Assembly: GCF_040126055.1 (NCBI RefSeq)
Contig: NZ_CP143541.1
Span: 1,488,001-1,552,000, forward strand
Direction: 5' to 3'
DNA length: 64,000 bases
Source of the DNA: Pseudalkalibacillus sp. SCS-8
GTDB taxonomy: Bacteria; Bacillota; Bacilli; Bacillales; Fictibacillaceae
The position numbers and the translations under genes were made by a program. Numbering within the stretch: position 1 is the stretch's first letter; each line of letters opens with the position of its first letter. Under the pieces are notes generated by a model, which was not told the origin of the DNA, did no database searches, and saw nothing but the letters and a program-made list of their open reading frames with translations. Shown here piece after piece: positions 1-7,444 of the stretch.

Positions 1-214
1 ATCGGTCATATTGCCCGTCAATTCGGTAAAGGCTCATTCTAGCAACCAATTTGTTTCCGTAATAAATGCCATAGAAAGGTGATTCACTATCATTCTCAAT
101 GATGTTCTCTTGCAAATCCTCAAGCATGGATAGCTCTTGAATGCCATATTCTTTAAATTTCTTGAATTCCTCAAGCGTTTTATAATTAACGAGAAGTCTT
201 TCCACTTTATACAT
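1..214 (-). CDS. ylbP: YlbP-type GNAT N-acetyltransferase, N-terminal part (cut by window edge)
   Basis: Reading the minus strand from an ATG at 214 gives 71 open codons that run off the left edge. The product begins MYKVERLLVNYKTLEEF and contains SPFYGIYYGNKLVARMSLY, which is the start of a GNAT acetyltransferase fold and closely resembles B. subtilis YlbP. The start is supported by a GGGGGA ribosome site about nine bases upstream. An ATG eight bases further upstream is in another frame and gives an unrelated shadow. The acetyl acceptor is unknown. Position next to panE matches the B. subtilis order except for the carboxylase operon in between. Divergent from the downstream genes. Confidence 0.85.
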   Translation of the reverse strand, partial: MYKVERLLVNYKTLEEFKKFKEYGIQELSMLEDLQENIIENDSESPFYGIYYGNKLVARMSLYRIDGQYDR

Positions 215-300
215 ATATGCATTCCCCCTTGAATTACTCTCCCTTTCTATCTAACATTATTATATAATAAAATTACGAAAAATTCTGCAAAAGTGAAAAA

Positions 301-312
301 TTTCTGCAGAAA
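301..312. promoter_or_regulatory. 12-bp perfect palindrome upstream of the carboxylase operon
   Basis: TTTCTGCAGAAA is a perfect palindrome in the divergent ylbP/carboxylase intergenic region, and a related half, AATTCTGCAAAA, lies about 20 bases upstream. It sits before a possible sigma-A promoter (TTGATG at 324, 17-base spacer, TAGATT at 347). It could be an operator for the carboxylase genes; the protein is unknown and the site could be chance in an AT-rich spacer. Confidence 0.3.
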
Positions 313-382
313 ACTACAGGAATCTTGATGATTCTTGTTGAAAGTAGTAGATTGTAGCCCATAGGAGTAGGAGGAGATGGTT

Positions 383-1729
383 TTGAAAAAGATTCTAATC
401 GCAAACAGAGGAGAAATAGCAGCACGAATTGTAAAGTCATGTGAGAAACTAGGGATAGAACCCGTTATCGTGTATTCTCAAGCGGATCGGGAACTCCCAT
501 ATGTTAAGAATGCAAAAATCGCATATGAAATTGGGGAACCTCCCGTTGTAAAATCTTATTTGAATAGTGAACGTATATTGGAAATCGCAAGATCCGAACA
601 GGTGGATGCCATTCATCCTGGTTACGGTTTTCTATCTGAAAATGCTGATTTTGTTCGACAAGTTGAAAACGCTAACATTACATTTATCGGTCCTTCGGCA
701 GACGTGGTGGAAACCATGGGGGATAAGGTCAAAGCAAGGAAAACGATGCAGGATGCAGGTGTTCCTGTCGTTCCAGGCAGTGAAGGGGCCTTGAAGGACG
801 TAGAGGAAGCCGTAAAGCTTGCTGAAGAGATCGGATATCCTGTCATGATCAAAGCGAGTGCAGGCGGCGGAGGCATCGGGATGCAGCGCTGTGAGGATGA
901 AAAGACGTTGCGAACCGCCTTCGTATCGAGCCAAAACCGCGCAAAAGCATATTTCGGCAATGATGAAATGTTTATGGAAAAGTTCATTACCAACAGCCGA
1001 CATATCGAAGTGCAGATTTTCGGTGATCACCAGGGGAATGTCATTCACTTGTTTGAAAGGGATTGTTCCATCCAACGGAGACATCAAAAAGTAGTCGAGG
1101 AGACACCTTCACCGTTTTTAAGTGAAGAGGTCCGCAAGCGTATTTGTGAATCAGCTGTTCAGGCAGGGAAGCATGTGGACTACACGAATGCAGGTACAGT
1201 TGAGTTTATCGTAGACGAAGAAGAGAATTTCTACTTCTTGGAAATGAACACCCGACTGCAAGTGGAGCATCCTGTCACTGAAATGGTTACAGGCCTTGAT
1301 TTAGTTGAATGGCAAATCCATGTTGCCCAGAAGAACCCTTTACCGAAAGAACAGGGTGATATCCAAAAGGTTGGACACAGCATCGAATACAGAATCTATG
1401 CTGAGGATCCGTCAACATTCATGCCTTCACCAGGGAAGATCAATAACTTCGAATGTCCTGAACTGGAAGGGGTAAGAGTAGATACAGGATATGGTTCAAA
1501 TACCCAGGTGACACCGTTCTATGATCCGATGGTTGCAAAAATCATTATTCATGGCAAGGACAGGAAAGTTGCCATTGAAAAATCGATCGACTTTTTCAAT
1601 CAATGGAATTTAGATGGAATCAAACATAATGGCCCGTTGTTTAAGACGATCCTTAATGAGCCAGCATTCCAAAAGGGGCATTATACGACTCAATTTCTTA
1701 ACCAAATCAATACAAAAGTAAACAATTAG
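383..1729 (+). CDS. Biotin carboxylase subunit of an acyl-CoA carboxylase (AccC2/YngH type)
   Basis: ATP-dependent carboxylation of biotin on the partner BCCP. The 448-residue protein has the N-terminal biotin carboxylase domain (KKILIANRGEIAARI), an ATP-grasp with glycine-rich loop KASAGGGGIGMQ near residues 157-168, and the active-site segment EMNTRLQVEHPVTE near 289-302. The loop reads IGMQ rather than the RGMR usual in housekeeping AccC, as I recall for B. subtilis YngH. Start choice: AGGAGG at 369-374 is only 2 bases from the ATG at 377 but 8 from the TTG at 383, so TTG is preferred. First gene of a three-gene operon with BCCP and carboxyltransferase. The acyl-CoA substrate (propionyl, methylcrotonyl or acetyl) cannot be read from the sequence. 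Confidence 0.9.
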   Translation: MKKILIANRGEIAARIVKSCEKLGIEPVIVYSQADRELPYVKNAKIAYEIGEPPVVKSYLNSERILEIARSEQVDAIHPGYGFLSENADFVRQVENANITFIGPSADVVETMGDKVKARKTMQDAGVPVVPGSEGALKDVEEAVKLAEEIGYPVMIKASAGGGGIGMQRCEDEKTLRTAFVSSQNRAKAYFGNDEMFMEKFITNSRHIEVQIFGDHQGNVIHLFERDCSIQRRHQKVVEETPSPFLSEEVRKRICESAVQAGKHVDYTNAGTVEFIVDEEENFYFLEMNTRLQVEHPVTEMVTGLDLVEWQIHVAQKNPLPKEQGDIQKVGHSIEYRIYAEDPSTFMPSPGKINNFECPELEGVRVDTGYGSNTQVTPFYDPMVAKIIIHGKDRKVAIEKSIDFFNQWNLDGIKHNGPLFKTILNEPAFQKGHYTTQFLNQINTKVNN

Positions 1730-1741
1730 GAGTGGATCAAC

Positions 1742-1954
1742 ATGAAGGAAATTACAGCATCAATGGCAGGCACAGTATTAAACGTATTAGTATCAGAAGG
1801 TGAAAATGTCACTGCAGGACAAGCTGTCCTTACACTTGAATCGATGAAGATGGAAATACCCGTTGAAACGACAGAAGAAGGAGAAGTCAGCTCCGTCAAT
1901 GTCAATGTAGGGGACTTTGTGAATGAAGGTGACGTACTGGTCGTCATGAAATAA
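1742..1954 (+). CDS. Short biotin carboxyl carrier protein (YngHB/BCCP type)
   Basis: A 70-residue stand-alone biotinyl domain. Residues 33-40 are ESMKMEIP, so the biotinylated lysine should be Lys36. It lacks the Ala/Pro-rich N-terminal linker of housekeeping AccB and therefore matches the small BCCPs, such as B. subtilis YngHB, that travel with catabolic acyl-CoA carboxylases. It starts 12 bases after the biotin carboxylase gene with AGGAG at 1728, so the two should be cotranscribed. It carries carboxyl groups from the upstream enzyme to the downstream carboxyltransferase. Confidence 0.9.
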   Translation: MKEITASMAGTVLNVLVSEGENVTAGQAVLTLESMKMEIPVETTEEGEVSSVNVNVGDFVNEGDVLVVMK

Positions 1955-1957
1955 AAA

Positions 1958-1975
1958 TGAATGAGCGCTCGTTCT
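1958..1975. promoter_or_regulatory. FadR-like palindromic operator inside the carboxylase operon
   Basis: TGAATGAGCGCTCGTTCT lies between the BCCP and carboxyltransferase genes. Its left half TGAATGA equals the half-site I recall for B. subtilis FadR (TGAATGA-n-TA-n-TCATTCA), and the right half matches 5 of 7 positions. The centre GCGC differs from nTAn. This suggests control by a TetR-family acyl-CoA-responsive repressor. Being inside the transcript is unusual, so it could act as a roadblock, serve an internal promoter or be chance. Confidence 0.4.
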
Positions 1976-2001
1976 CTCACTAGCAATGAAGGAGGATTCC
2001 A

Positions 2002-3540
2002 ATGTTGAAAACGTATAATGAAACATTGCAAGAGACGAAAGCAAGAATTGAAGCCGGTGGTGCAGAGAAGTACCATGAAAAGTTGAAGGCTCAGAACAAA
2101 TTGTTTGTCAGGAAACGTCTTGAATTATTGTTTGATGATGATTCCTACAAGATTGAAGATGCGAAATTCGCGAACAACCAGGCTGAAGGATTACCTGCAG
2201 ATGGTGTCGTGACCGCTATCGGCAAGGTGAATGGTCAGAAGGTTTGCGTCATGGCAAATGATTCTACCGTCAAAGCAGGTTCTTGGGGAGCTCGAACGGT
2301 TGAGAAGATCATCCGTATCCAGGAGACCGCCATGCGTATGAAAGTACCGATGTTCTACCTGGTTGACTCAGCAGGTGCTCGGATCACTGACCAGATTGAA
2401 ATGTTCCCTAACCGCAGAGGAGCGGGGAAGATTTTTTATAATCAGGTGAAGATGTCGGGTATGGTTCCTCAAGTGTGTGTCCTATTCGGACCTTCAGCAG
2501 CTGGGGGAGCCTATATTCCAGCGTTCTGTGATACTGTAATCATGGTGGATCAAAATGCTTCCATGTACTTAGGATCACCGCGGATGGCTGAAAAGGTCAT
2601 TGGGGAGAAAGTGACATTGGAAGAAATGGGTGGAGCAAGAATGCATTGCAGCATAAGTGGCTGTGGCGATGTACTCGCTCAGGATGAGGAAGAGGCGATT
2701 GAATCTGCACGCCGTTATCTCACCTATTTCCCAGCAAATTATAAAGGTAAGCCTGAAATCCAAACTGGGGCTTCACCGGTAGAAGGAAGAAGCCTTTCTG
2801 AAATTGTTCCCGAAAACCAGAATGTGCCATTCGATATGTATGAATTTATTGATGGACTTGTGGATGAGGGAAGCTTCTATGAAATGAAGAAATTGTTCGC
2901 TCCTGAAATGGTTACTGGATTTGCGCGGATTGATGGTAAAACGGTCGGAATTGTAGCCAATCAGCCAAAGGTAAAAGGCGGCGTACTGTTCGTTGACTCC
3001 GCAGATAAAGCAGCCAAGTTCATTACATTATGCGACGCTTTTTCCATTCCGTTGTTGTTCCTTGCGGACGTTCCTGGATTCATGATTGGTACGAAGGTGG
3101 AGCGTGCAGGAATCATCCGTCACGGTGCCAAACTGATTGCTGCGATGAGTGATGTCACTGTACCGAAAATTTCAGTTGTCGTCCGTAAAGCTTATGGTGC
3201 TGGGTTATATGCCATGGCTGGTCCAGCGTTTGAGCCGGATTGTTGTATTGCATTGCCGACTGCACAAATCGCGGTCATGGGCCCTGAAGCAGCGGTCAAT
3301 GCTGTATACTCCAACAAGATCAATGAGATCGAGGATCCGAAAGAACGTATGAAATTCGTCCAAGAAAAGCATCAAGAATATAAAGAACACATTGATATTT
3401 ATAAACTGGCTTCAGAGATGATTGTCGATCAAATCGTATCAGCTGATGAACTTAGAGATGAACTGATCGATCGATTTGAGGCATATGAATCAAAAGAAAT
3501 GGTATTTAGTGAGAGAAAACACCCTGTTTATCCAGTTTAA
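2002..3540 (+). CDS. Acyl-CoA carboxylase carboxyltransferase (YngE/PccB-like)
   Basis: A single 512-residue chain with both crotonase-fold halves of a biotin-dependent carboxyltransferase. Visible signatures are the acyl-CoA-site loop LVDSAGARITDQ, the oxyanion glycines FGPSAAGGAYIPAFCD, and a second-half loop with FLADVPGFMIGT and KAYGAGLYAM. Length and motifs agree with PccB, MccB and YngE and not with the split AccA/AccD of housekeeping acetyl-CoA carboxylase. RBS GGAGGA with ATG at 2002. In B. subtilis the yng copy lies in a sigma-E leucine-degradation cluster; here there is no accompanying dehydrogenase or hydratase, so the substrate is open. A strong terminator follows. Confidence 0.9.
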   Translation: MLKTYNETLQETKARIEAGGAEKYHEKLKAQNKLFVRKRLELLFDDDSYKIEDAKFANNQAEGLPADGVVTAIGKVNGQKVCVMANDSTVKAGSWGARTVEKIIRIQETAMRMKVPMFYLVDSAGARITDQIEMFPNRRGAGKIFYNQVKMSGMVPQVCVLFGPSAAGGAYIPAFCDTVIMVDQNASMYLGSPRMAEKVIGEKVTLEEMGGARMHCSISGCGDVLAQDEEEAIESARRYLTYFPANYKGKPEIQTGASPVEGRSLSEIVPENQNVPFDMYEFIDGLVDEGSFYEMKKLFAPEMVTGFARIDGKTVGIVANQPKVKGGVLFVDSADKAAKFITLCDAFSIPLLFLADVPGFMIGTKVERAGIIRHGAKLIAAMSDVTVPKISVVVRKAYGAGLYAMAGPAFEPDCCIALPTAQIAVMGPEAAVNAVYSNKINEIEDPKERMKFVQEKHQEYKEHIDIYKLASEMIVDQIVSADELRDELIDRFEAYESKEMVFSERKHPVYPV

Positions 3541-3554
3541 AATGCATTAGTGGA

Positions 3555-3585
3555 AAGACCGGCCGTAGTAGGTCGGTCTTTTTTT
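3555..3585 (+). terminator. Rho-independent terminator after the carboxylase operon
   Basis: AAGACCGGCC, loop GTAGTA, GGTCGGTCTT gives a 10-bp stem with one G-U, followed by seven T. It isolates the carboxylase genes from panE. Confidence 0.9.
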
Positions 3586-3681
3586 CTTATTGACACTAGT
3601 AGCTCTTAAAAAACAGTGATTTATAGGAAATTATGGTACGATGATAATAATGAAAATATAGGTAGAAAGTGGGGGATTTGT

Positions 3682-4596
3682 ATGAAAATTGGGATTGTTG
3701 GTGGTGGCTCTGTCGGCCTGTTGTTTGCATCCTATCTATTGAAAGATGGTCACGAAGTTGTCGTGTATGTGAGAAGAAAAGAACAACAGAGACTCCTTGA
3801 AAAAAATGGACTTGACCTCCATACCCCGAATGGCACCTTTACAACATACCCCGTAGTCCAAGTGTTGGAGGATGCCGCCCCTTCTCAGCATGATCTGCTC
3901 ATTTTAGCGGTGAAATCGTATCAAATCGATAATTTGATATCCGTCATTCATCAAAAATTCGAAAAAGCGAAAACGATTCTTTTCATACAAAATGGAATGT
4001 ACCATCTACGAAGGTTAGACGAGTTCACTCGACATTCCATTTTCTTAGGGGTCGTTGAACATGGCACAATGAAAGAGTCGGATCATGCAATCCACCATAC
4101 AGGAATCGGAAGAACGAAAATTGCACCATACATAGACGGGCATACGGGAGGAGTTGACTGGAATCGGCTCTCAACACCCGACTTTGAATTTATAAAGAAC
4201 GATGATTGGTACGATATGCTGAGCCGGAAGCTGCATATCAATTCGGTAATCAATCCATTGACGGCTATATTAGGAGTCCGGAATGGTCAATTGCTGGAAA
4301 ATGGTCACTGGTGCGATTTGATGAAAAGGCTAAGTAGAGAAAGTTGTCGTGTATTGAAAATACCGGAACAAGAAGGATGGAAGGATTTATTGGCTGTTTG
4401 CAAGAATACTTCAATAAATAAATCTTCCATGCTGAGGGACCTGGAGATGAAAAGAAGGACAGAATTGGAAGCCATTAATGGATTCTTACTGGAAATGGCG
4501 GAGCAGCAGCAAATGAGTATTCCAAATCATTTCTTTGTGTACCAACTTGTCAAAGGCATGGAGGGGGAAATGGAAAGAGGGGAATGGGATGGTTGA
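3682..4596 (+). CDS. panE: 2-dehydropantoate 2-reductase
   Basis: NADPH-dependent reduction of ketopantoate to pantoate in pantothenate/CoA synthesis. The 304-residue protein starts MKIGIVGGGSVGLLF (Rossmann GxGxxG variant), has the AVKSYQ lysine segment, the IQNGM loop and the C-terminal NSVINPLTAILGVRNG signature of ketopantoate reductases. The frame stays open 22 codons upstream, but only the ATG at 3682 has a good RBS (GTGGGGGA). It corresponds to B. subtilis YlbQ/PanE in the same neighbourhood. Its end overlaps the next gene by 8 bases. Confidence 0.92.
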   Translation: MKIGIVGGGSVGLLFASYLLKDGHEVVVYVRRKEQQRLLEKNGLDLHTPNGTFTTYPVVQVLEDAAPSQHDLLILAVKSYQIDNLISVIHQKFEKAKTILFIQNGMYHLRRLDEFTRHSIFLGVVEHGTMKESDHAIHHTGIGRTKIAPYIDGHTGGVDWNRLSTPDFEFIKNDDWYDMLSRKLHINSVINPLTAILGVRNGQLLENGHWCDLMKRLSRESCRVLKIPEQEGWKDLLAVCKNTSINKSSMLRDLEMKRRTELEAINGFLLEMAEQQQMSIPNHFFVYQLVKGMEGEMERGEWDG

Positions 4597-4972
4597 TGTC
4601 TTTTTAGGATCGCTTGCAACATTCGTTACCTTACCGATCCTTGCCTGGGTGTTTGTCTATTGGGTGGCAAAGGGGATCACCCGCAAGAAGAAAACGTCCT
4701 TTTTGTTAGCGACGGATGTAACGACTTTTTTTCTGATTTGCTCTGTATTGGTGATCATGTATACGATTTGGAGCAAGAGTTTCATTTGGCCGTTGATCAT
4801 TTTTTTGATAACGGTCATCATCAGTATTACTTTCGTCTATTGGAAACAAGATAAAGACGTGGGTATCTTTCGAATTCTTAAGACATCATGGCGGTTCAAT
4901 TTCTTGTTATTTTCTTCAGGTTATTTGTTTCTTTGTGTATATGGCCTGATCAATCGAGTATTAGAGATCTGA
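4589..4972 (+). CDS. DUF3397-type small membrane protein
   Basis: 127 residues with four hydrophobic segments: about 3-26, 38-57, 62-81 and 100-120. This membrane topology and the place between panE and bshC match the uncharacterised DUF3397 family of Bacillaceae. The ATG at 4589 lies inside the end of panE and has GAGGGG six bases upstream, so translation is probably coupled. The upstream 18 codons of the same frame are panE sequence. No function is known. The family assignment rests on context and topology from memory. Confidence 0.75.
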   Translation: MVDVFLGSLATFVTLPILAWVFVYWVAKGITRKKKTSFLLATDVTTFFLICSVLVIMYTIWSKSFIWPLIIFLITVIISITFVYWKQDKDVGIFRILKTSWRFNFLLFSSGYLFLCVYGLINRVLEI

Positions 4973-4991
4973 CGAAGCAAAATTGTTTCGT
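4972..4991. promoter_or_regulatory. 20-bp near-palindrome before bshC
   Basis: ACGAAGCAAAATTGTTTCGT is self-complementary except at one symmetric pair (G versus T). It begins at the last base of the DUF3397 stop codon and covers the -35 region of the extended -10 promoter at 5007-5015. That is the position expected of a repressor operator. No cognate regulator is recognisable. Confidence 0.35.
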
Positions 4992-5006
4992 ATCGTTGAT
5001 CGGATT

Positions 5007-5015
5007 TGCTATACT
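5007..5015 (+). promoter_or_regulatory. Extended -10 promoter, probable bshC promoter
   Basis: TGCTATACT fits TGnTATAAT at 8 of 9 positions, 43 bases before the bshC ATG. There is no good -35 (TTCGTA at 17-base spacing), which is typical of extended -10 promoters. Confidence 0.45.
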
Positions 5016-5058
5016 CATAATCGCGAAGTGTCGGTGTGAAGTAGAAAGGAAGAACGTA

Positions 5059-6681
5059 ATGAATGTGCTCGATTTACCTTTGAAAAAGAAAGACGACCTA
5101 TACGCTGCATACCTATCTGGCGATTCAAGAGTATCCGGCTTATTCGATTATGACCCCTATGATGCAGGGAGTTATATTGATCGATGGAAAGAATTGAAGG
5201 AACGGAGCTTTCCAAGGGAAGAATTGTATAAACATCTATCCTCATATCACAAAAAGCTGCCCACATCCGAGAAGACGTGGATGAATATTGAAAAATTGAA
5301 AGATCCAGATTCTACGGTTGTCGTTACGGGCCAACAAGCAGGGTTGATGACAGGACCGCTCTATACCGTACATAAATGTTTATCAGCCCTGCTCTTTGCT
5401 GAACAACAGGAAAAGAGGATCGGATCACCAGTCATACCTATTTTTTGGGTAGCGGGTGAGGATCACGATTTTGATGAGGTGAATCACATCCATGTGTTCG
5501 AGGAGGGAGAAATCCGGAAGAAAAAGTTCTCAATGAATGAAGGGAAGCGCTCTGTATCGTATATTCCGCTTCCTAAGCCGAAATTATATGAATGGGTGGA
5601 CGAAATCATTCATGCATTCGGTGAAACCGAACATACCCAGGAACTCCAAAAATCGTTAAGGACTGCAATTCAAGAAACGGAAACGTGGACAGAGTTCTTC
5701 TCTTATTTAATGGCTGGATTATTCAAAGAGTTAGGGATTGTCATGCTTGATGCCAATCATCCTGAGGTCAGACGGATTGAATCCTCATTTTTTGCAGAAA
5801 TGATCAAAGATAATGATGCATTGGATGATGCGTTTAAATCAGGTGAAAGAAATCTTGTATCCCATGGATACTCTTCTCCAGTTGAATCAGAAGATGGTAA
5901 TTCGCATCTTTTCATTGATGAGCAAGACACTCGAGTGCTTTTGTTCAGAGATGGAGAAAGACATTTCAGAGGAAAGAATAATGAATGTCTTTATACGATG
6001 AAGGAACTGACCGACCTTGCAATCCATCATCCGGACCGTTTGAGCAATAATGTCATTTCAAGACCTTTGATGCAGGAGAAGCTTCTTCCTACACTTGCTT
6101 TCGTTGCAGGTCCCGGAGAGATTGCCTATTGGAGCATGCTGAAGCCTGTTTTCCATTTACATTCCGTTAAAATGCCACCTGTTCTGCCAAGGCTTTCGAT
6201 TTTGCTCATAGACCGGGTCACTCAGAAGCTGTTACGTGATAAAGATATTGATGTGGAGCAAGTACTGGATGCCAAAATTCCAGTTGAAAAAGAACAGTGG
6301 TTGACTCAACAGGATGACCCGGATATCGATTCTGAGTTCCTCCATACTGTGGAAGCTTTCCAACGGGAGCATGATCGTTTGAAGAATACAGCCAAAACCA
6401 TCGACAAAGGTTTGGAGCCTCTAGCGGAAAAGAACTGGAGGATCATTGAAGGTCAACTCCAATTCTTGAAGGAGCGGATGAAGCGTTCCATTTATGAAAA
6501 ATATGAAACGGAATTACGGAAATTCGATTACATTGAAAGCCATCTTATGCCTAAAAATCAACCACAAGAAAGAGTATTAAATGTGTACGAATTCATCAAT
6601 CAATATGGGGAACAATTCATTACCGAGCTGGCATCGAATGAATTCAGCTGGAACGGTAAGCCTAAAGCGATTTTCCTTTGA
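5059..6681 (+). CDS. bshC: Bacillithiol synthase BshC (putative cysteine ligase)
   Basis: Last step of bacillithiol synthesis: joining cysteine to glucosaminyl-malate. The 540-residue length equals B. subtilis YllA/BshC. The region VVVTGQQAGLMTGPLYTVHK near residue 90 and the following FWVAGEDHDFDEVNH segment are the family's nucleotide-binding-like core. The reading frame is open further upstream, but MNVLDLPLKKKD at ATG 5059 (RBS GAAAGGAAG) matches the family N-terminus. It appears to have its own extended -10 promoter and ends before a terminator at 6853. Bacillithiol is the low-molecular-weight thiol of Bacillaceae and related Firmicutes. Confidence 0.92.
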   Translation: MNVLDLPLKKKDDLYAAYLSGDSRVSGLFDYDPYDAGSYIDRWKELKERSFPREELYKHLSSYHKKLPTSEKTWMNIEKLKDPDSTVVVTGQQAGLMTGPLYTVHKCLSALLFAEQQEKRIGSPVIPIFWVAGEDHDFDEVNHIHVFEEGEIRKKKFSMNEGKRSVSYIPLPKPKLYEWVDEIIHAFGETEHTQELQKSLRTAIQETETWTEFFSYLMAGLFKELGIVMLDANHPEVRRIESSFFAEMIKDNDALDDAFKSGERNLVSHGYSSPVESEDGNSHLFIDEQDTRVLLFRDGERHFRGKNNECLYTMKELTDLAIHHPDRLSNNVISRPLMQEKLLPTLAFVAGPGEIAYWSMLKPVFHLHSVKMPPVLPRLSILLIDRVTQKLLRDKDIDVEQVLDAKIPVEKEQWLTQQDDPDIDSEFLHTVEAFQREHDRLKNTAKTIDKGLEPLAEKNWRIIEGQLQFLKERMKRSIYEKYETELRKFDYIESHLMPKNQPQERVLNVYEFINQYGEQFITELASNEFSWNGKPKAIFL

Positions 6682-6852
6682 TTTTATGGCAACGTTCGCA
6701 TCTGGACCTCGTATTTTGTAAATGGAATGCTGCGTTGTCTCGGGAATCAACAAAAAATGGATGGGACAAGTGGTGAACCGTTAGGGATTGTCCTTCTTGA
6801 TGTCGTTTTATAGACCGCCAATGGTGTAATAAAATAGCGATGAAAAGTTACT

Positions 6853-6885
6853 GAAATCCTGCTGACGACAGCAGGATTTCTTTTT
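6853..6885 (+). terminator. Strong terminator between bshC and mraZ
   Basis: GAAATCCTGCTG, tetraloop ACGA, CAGCAGGATTTC: a perfect 12-bp stem followed by TTTTT. It separates bshC from the dcw cluster. The 170 bases between the bshC stop and this hairpin contain nothing else I recognise. Confidence 0.92.
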
Positions 6886-6904
6886 GTCTGAACGAATAAT
6901 AAAA

Positions 6905-6953
6905 CAAGTGGTGTAAAGTGGGGAGTTGTGGTAGACTTAGGGATGAAAGTGGG
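6905..6953 (+). promoter_or_regulatory. Phased GTGG repeats, probable MraZ operator
   Basis: CAAGTGG (6905), AAAGTGGGG (6915), GTTGTGG (6925) and AAAGTGGGG (6946) place GTG at 6908, 6918, 6928 and 6949, with a degenerate TAGGG near 6938, giving nearly one repeat per helical turn. MraZ proteins are known to bind direct AAAGTG/GTGGG-type repeats at about 10-bp spacing in their own promoter. The array ends 15 bases before the mraZ start, so it fits autoregulation. Confidence 0.7.
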
Positions 6954-6968
6954 GAGGGGGATCCGTCT

Positions 6969-7400
6969 ATGTTCATGGGAGAGCATTTACATACCATTGA
7001 CGATAAGGGAAGAATGATCATCCCCTCGAAATTCCGTGAAAACTTAGGATCCACTTTCGTCCTTACGAGAGGATTAGACCAATGTGTTTTTGGTTACCCT
7101 CTTGAGGAATGGAAAATGCTTGAAGAAAAGTTGAAGGCACTCCCATTCACAAAAAAAGATGCACGTGCGTTTACCCGTTTCTTCTTTTCAGGTGCTGCAG
7201 AATGTCAACTTGACAAGCAAGGTCGTGTAAACATCGCATCCACACTACGACAATATGCAAAGTTGGAAAAAGACTGTGTCGTCATTGGCGTAAGTAACCG
7301 GATTGAAATATGGAATAAAGAAATCTGGGAAGACTACTTCGCTCAATCCGAAGACTCGTTTGGAGAAATTGCTGAGAGCCTTATGGATTTCGACCTTTAG
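6969..7400 (+). CDS. mraZ: Transcriptional regulator MraZ
   Basis: DNA-binding regulator of the division and cell wall cluster. 143 residues made of two AbrB/SpoVT-like halves, each with the DKxGR signature: [16 protein letters not shown] near residue 11 and [16 protein letters not shown] near 84. The start [15 protein letters not shown] at ATG 6969 is preceded by GGGGAGGGGGA; the open frame upstream reads through the operator repeats. First gene of the dcw cluster, directly ahead of rsmH. MraZ self-represses through direct repeats, and a fitting repeat array lies just upstream. Confidence 0.96.
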   Translation: MFMGEHLHTIDDKGRMIIPSKFRENLGSTFVLTRGLDQCVFGYPLEEWKMLEEKLKALPFTKKDARAFTRFFFSGAAECQLDKQGRVNIASTLRQYAKLEKDCVVIGVSNRIEIWNKEIWEDYFAQSEDSFGEIAESLMDFDL

Positions 7401-7444
7401 TCATGGAAGTCATGTTGTTGGAACAAAGAAATTGAGGGACCGTT

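Noticed and set aside
34..222. 62-codon minus-strand ORF at the left edge
   Set aside because: Wrong frame. The frame from ATG 214 gives the YlbP sequence and runs open to the edge.
6682..6852. Possible promoter or gene between bshC and its terminator
   Set aside because: A TTGATG and a TGGTGTAAT can be seen but not at workable spacing, and no frame has a ribosome site; I see nothing to support.
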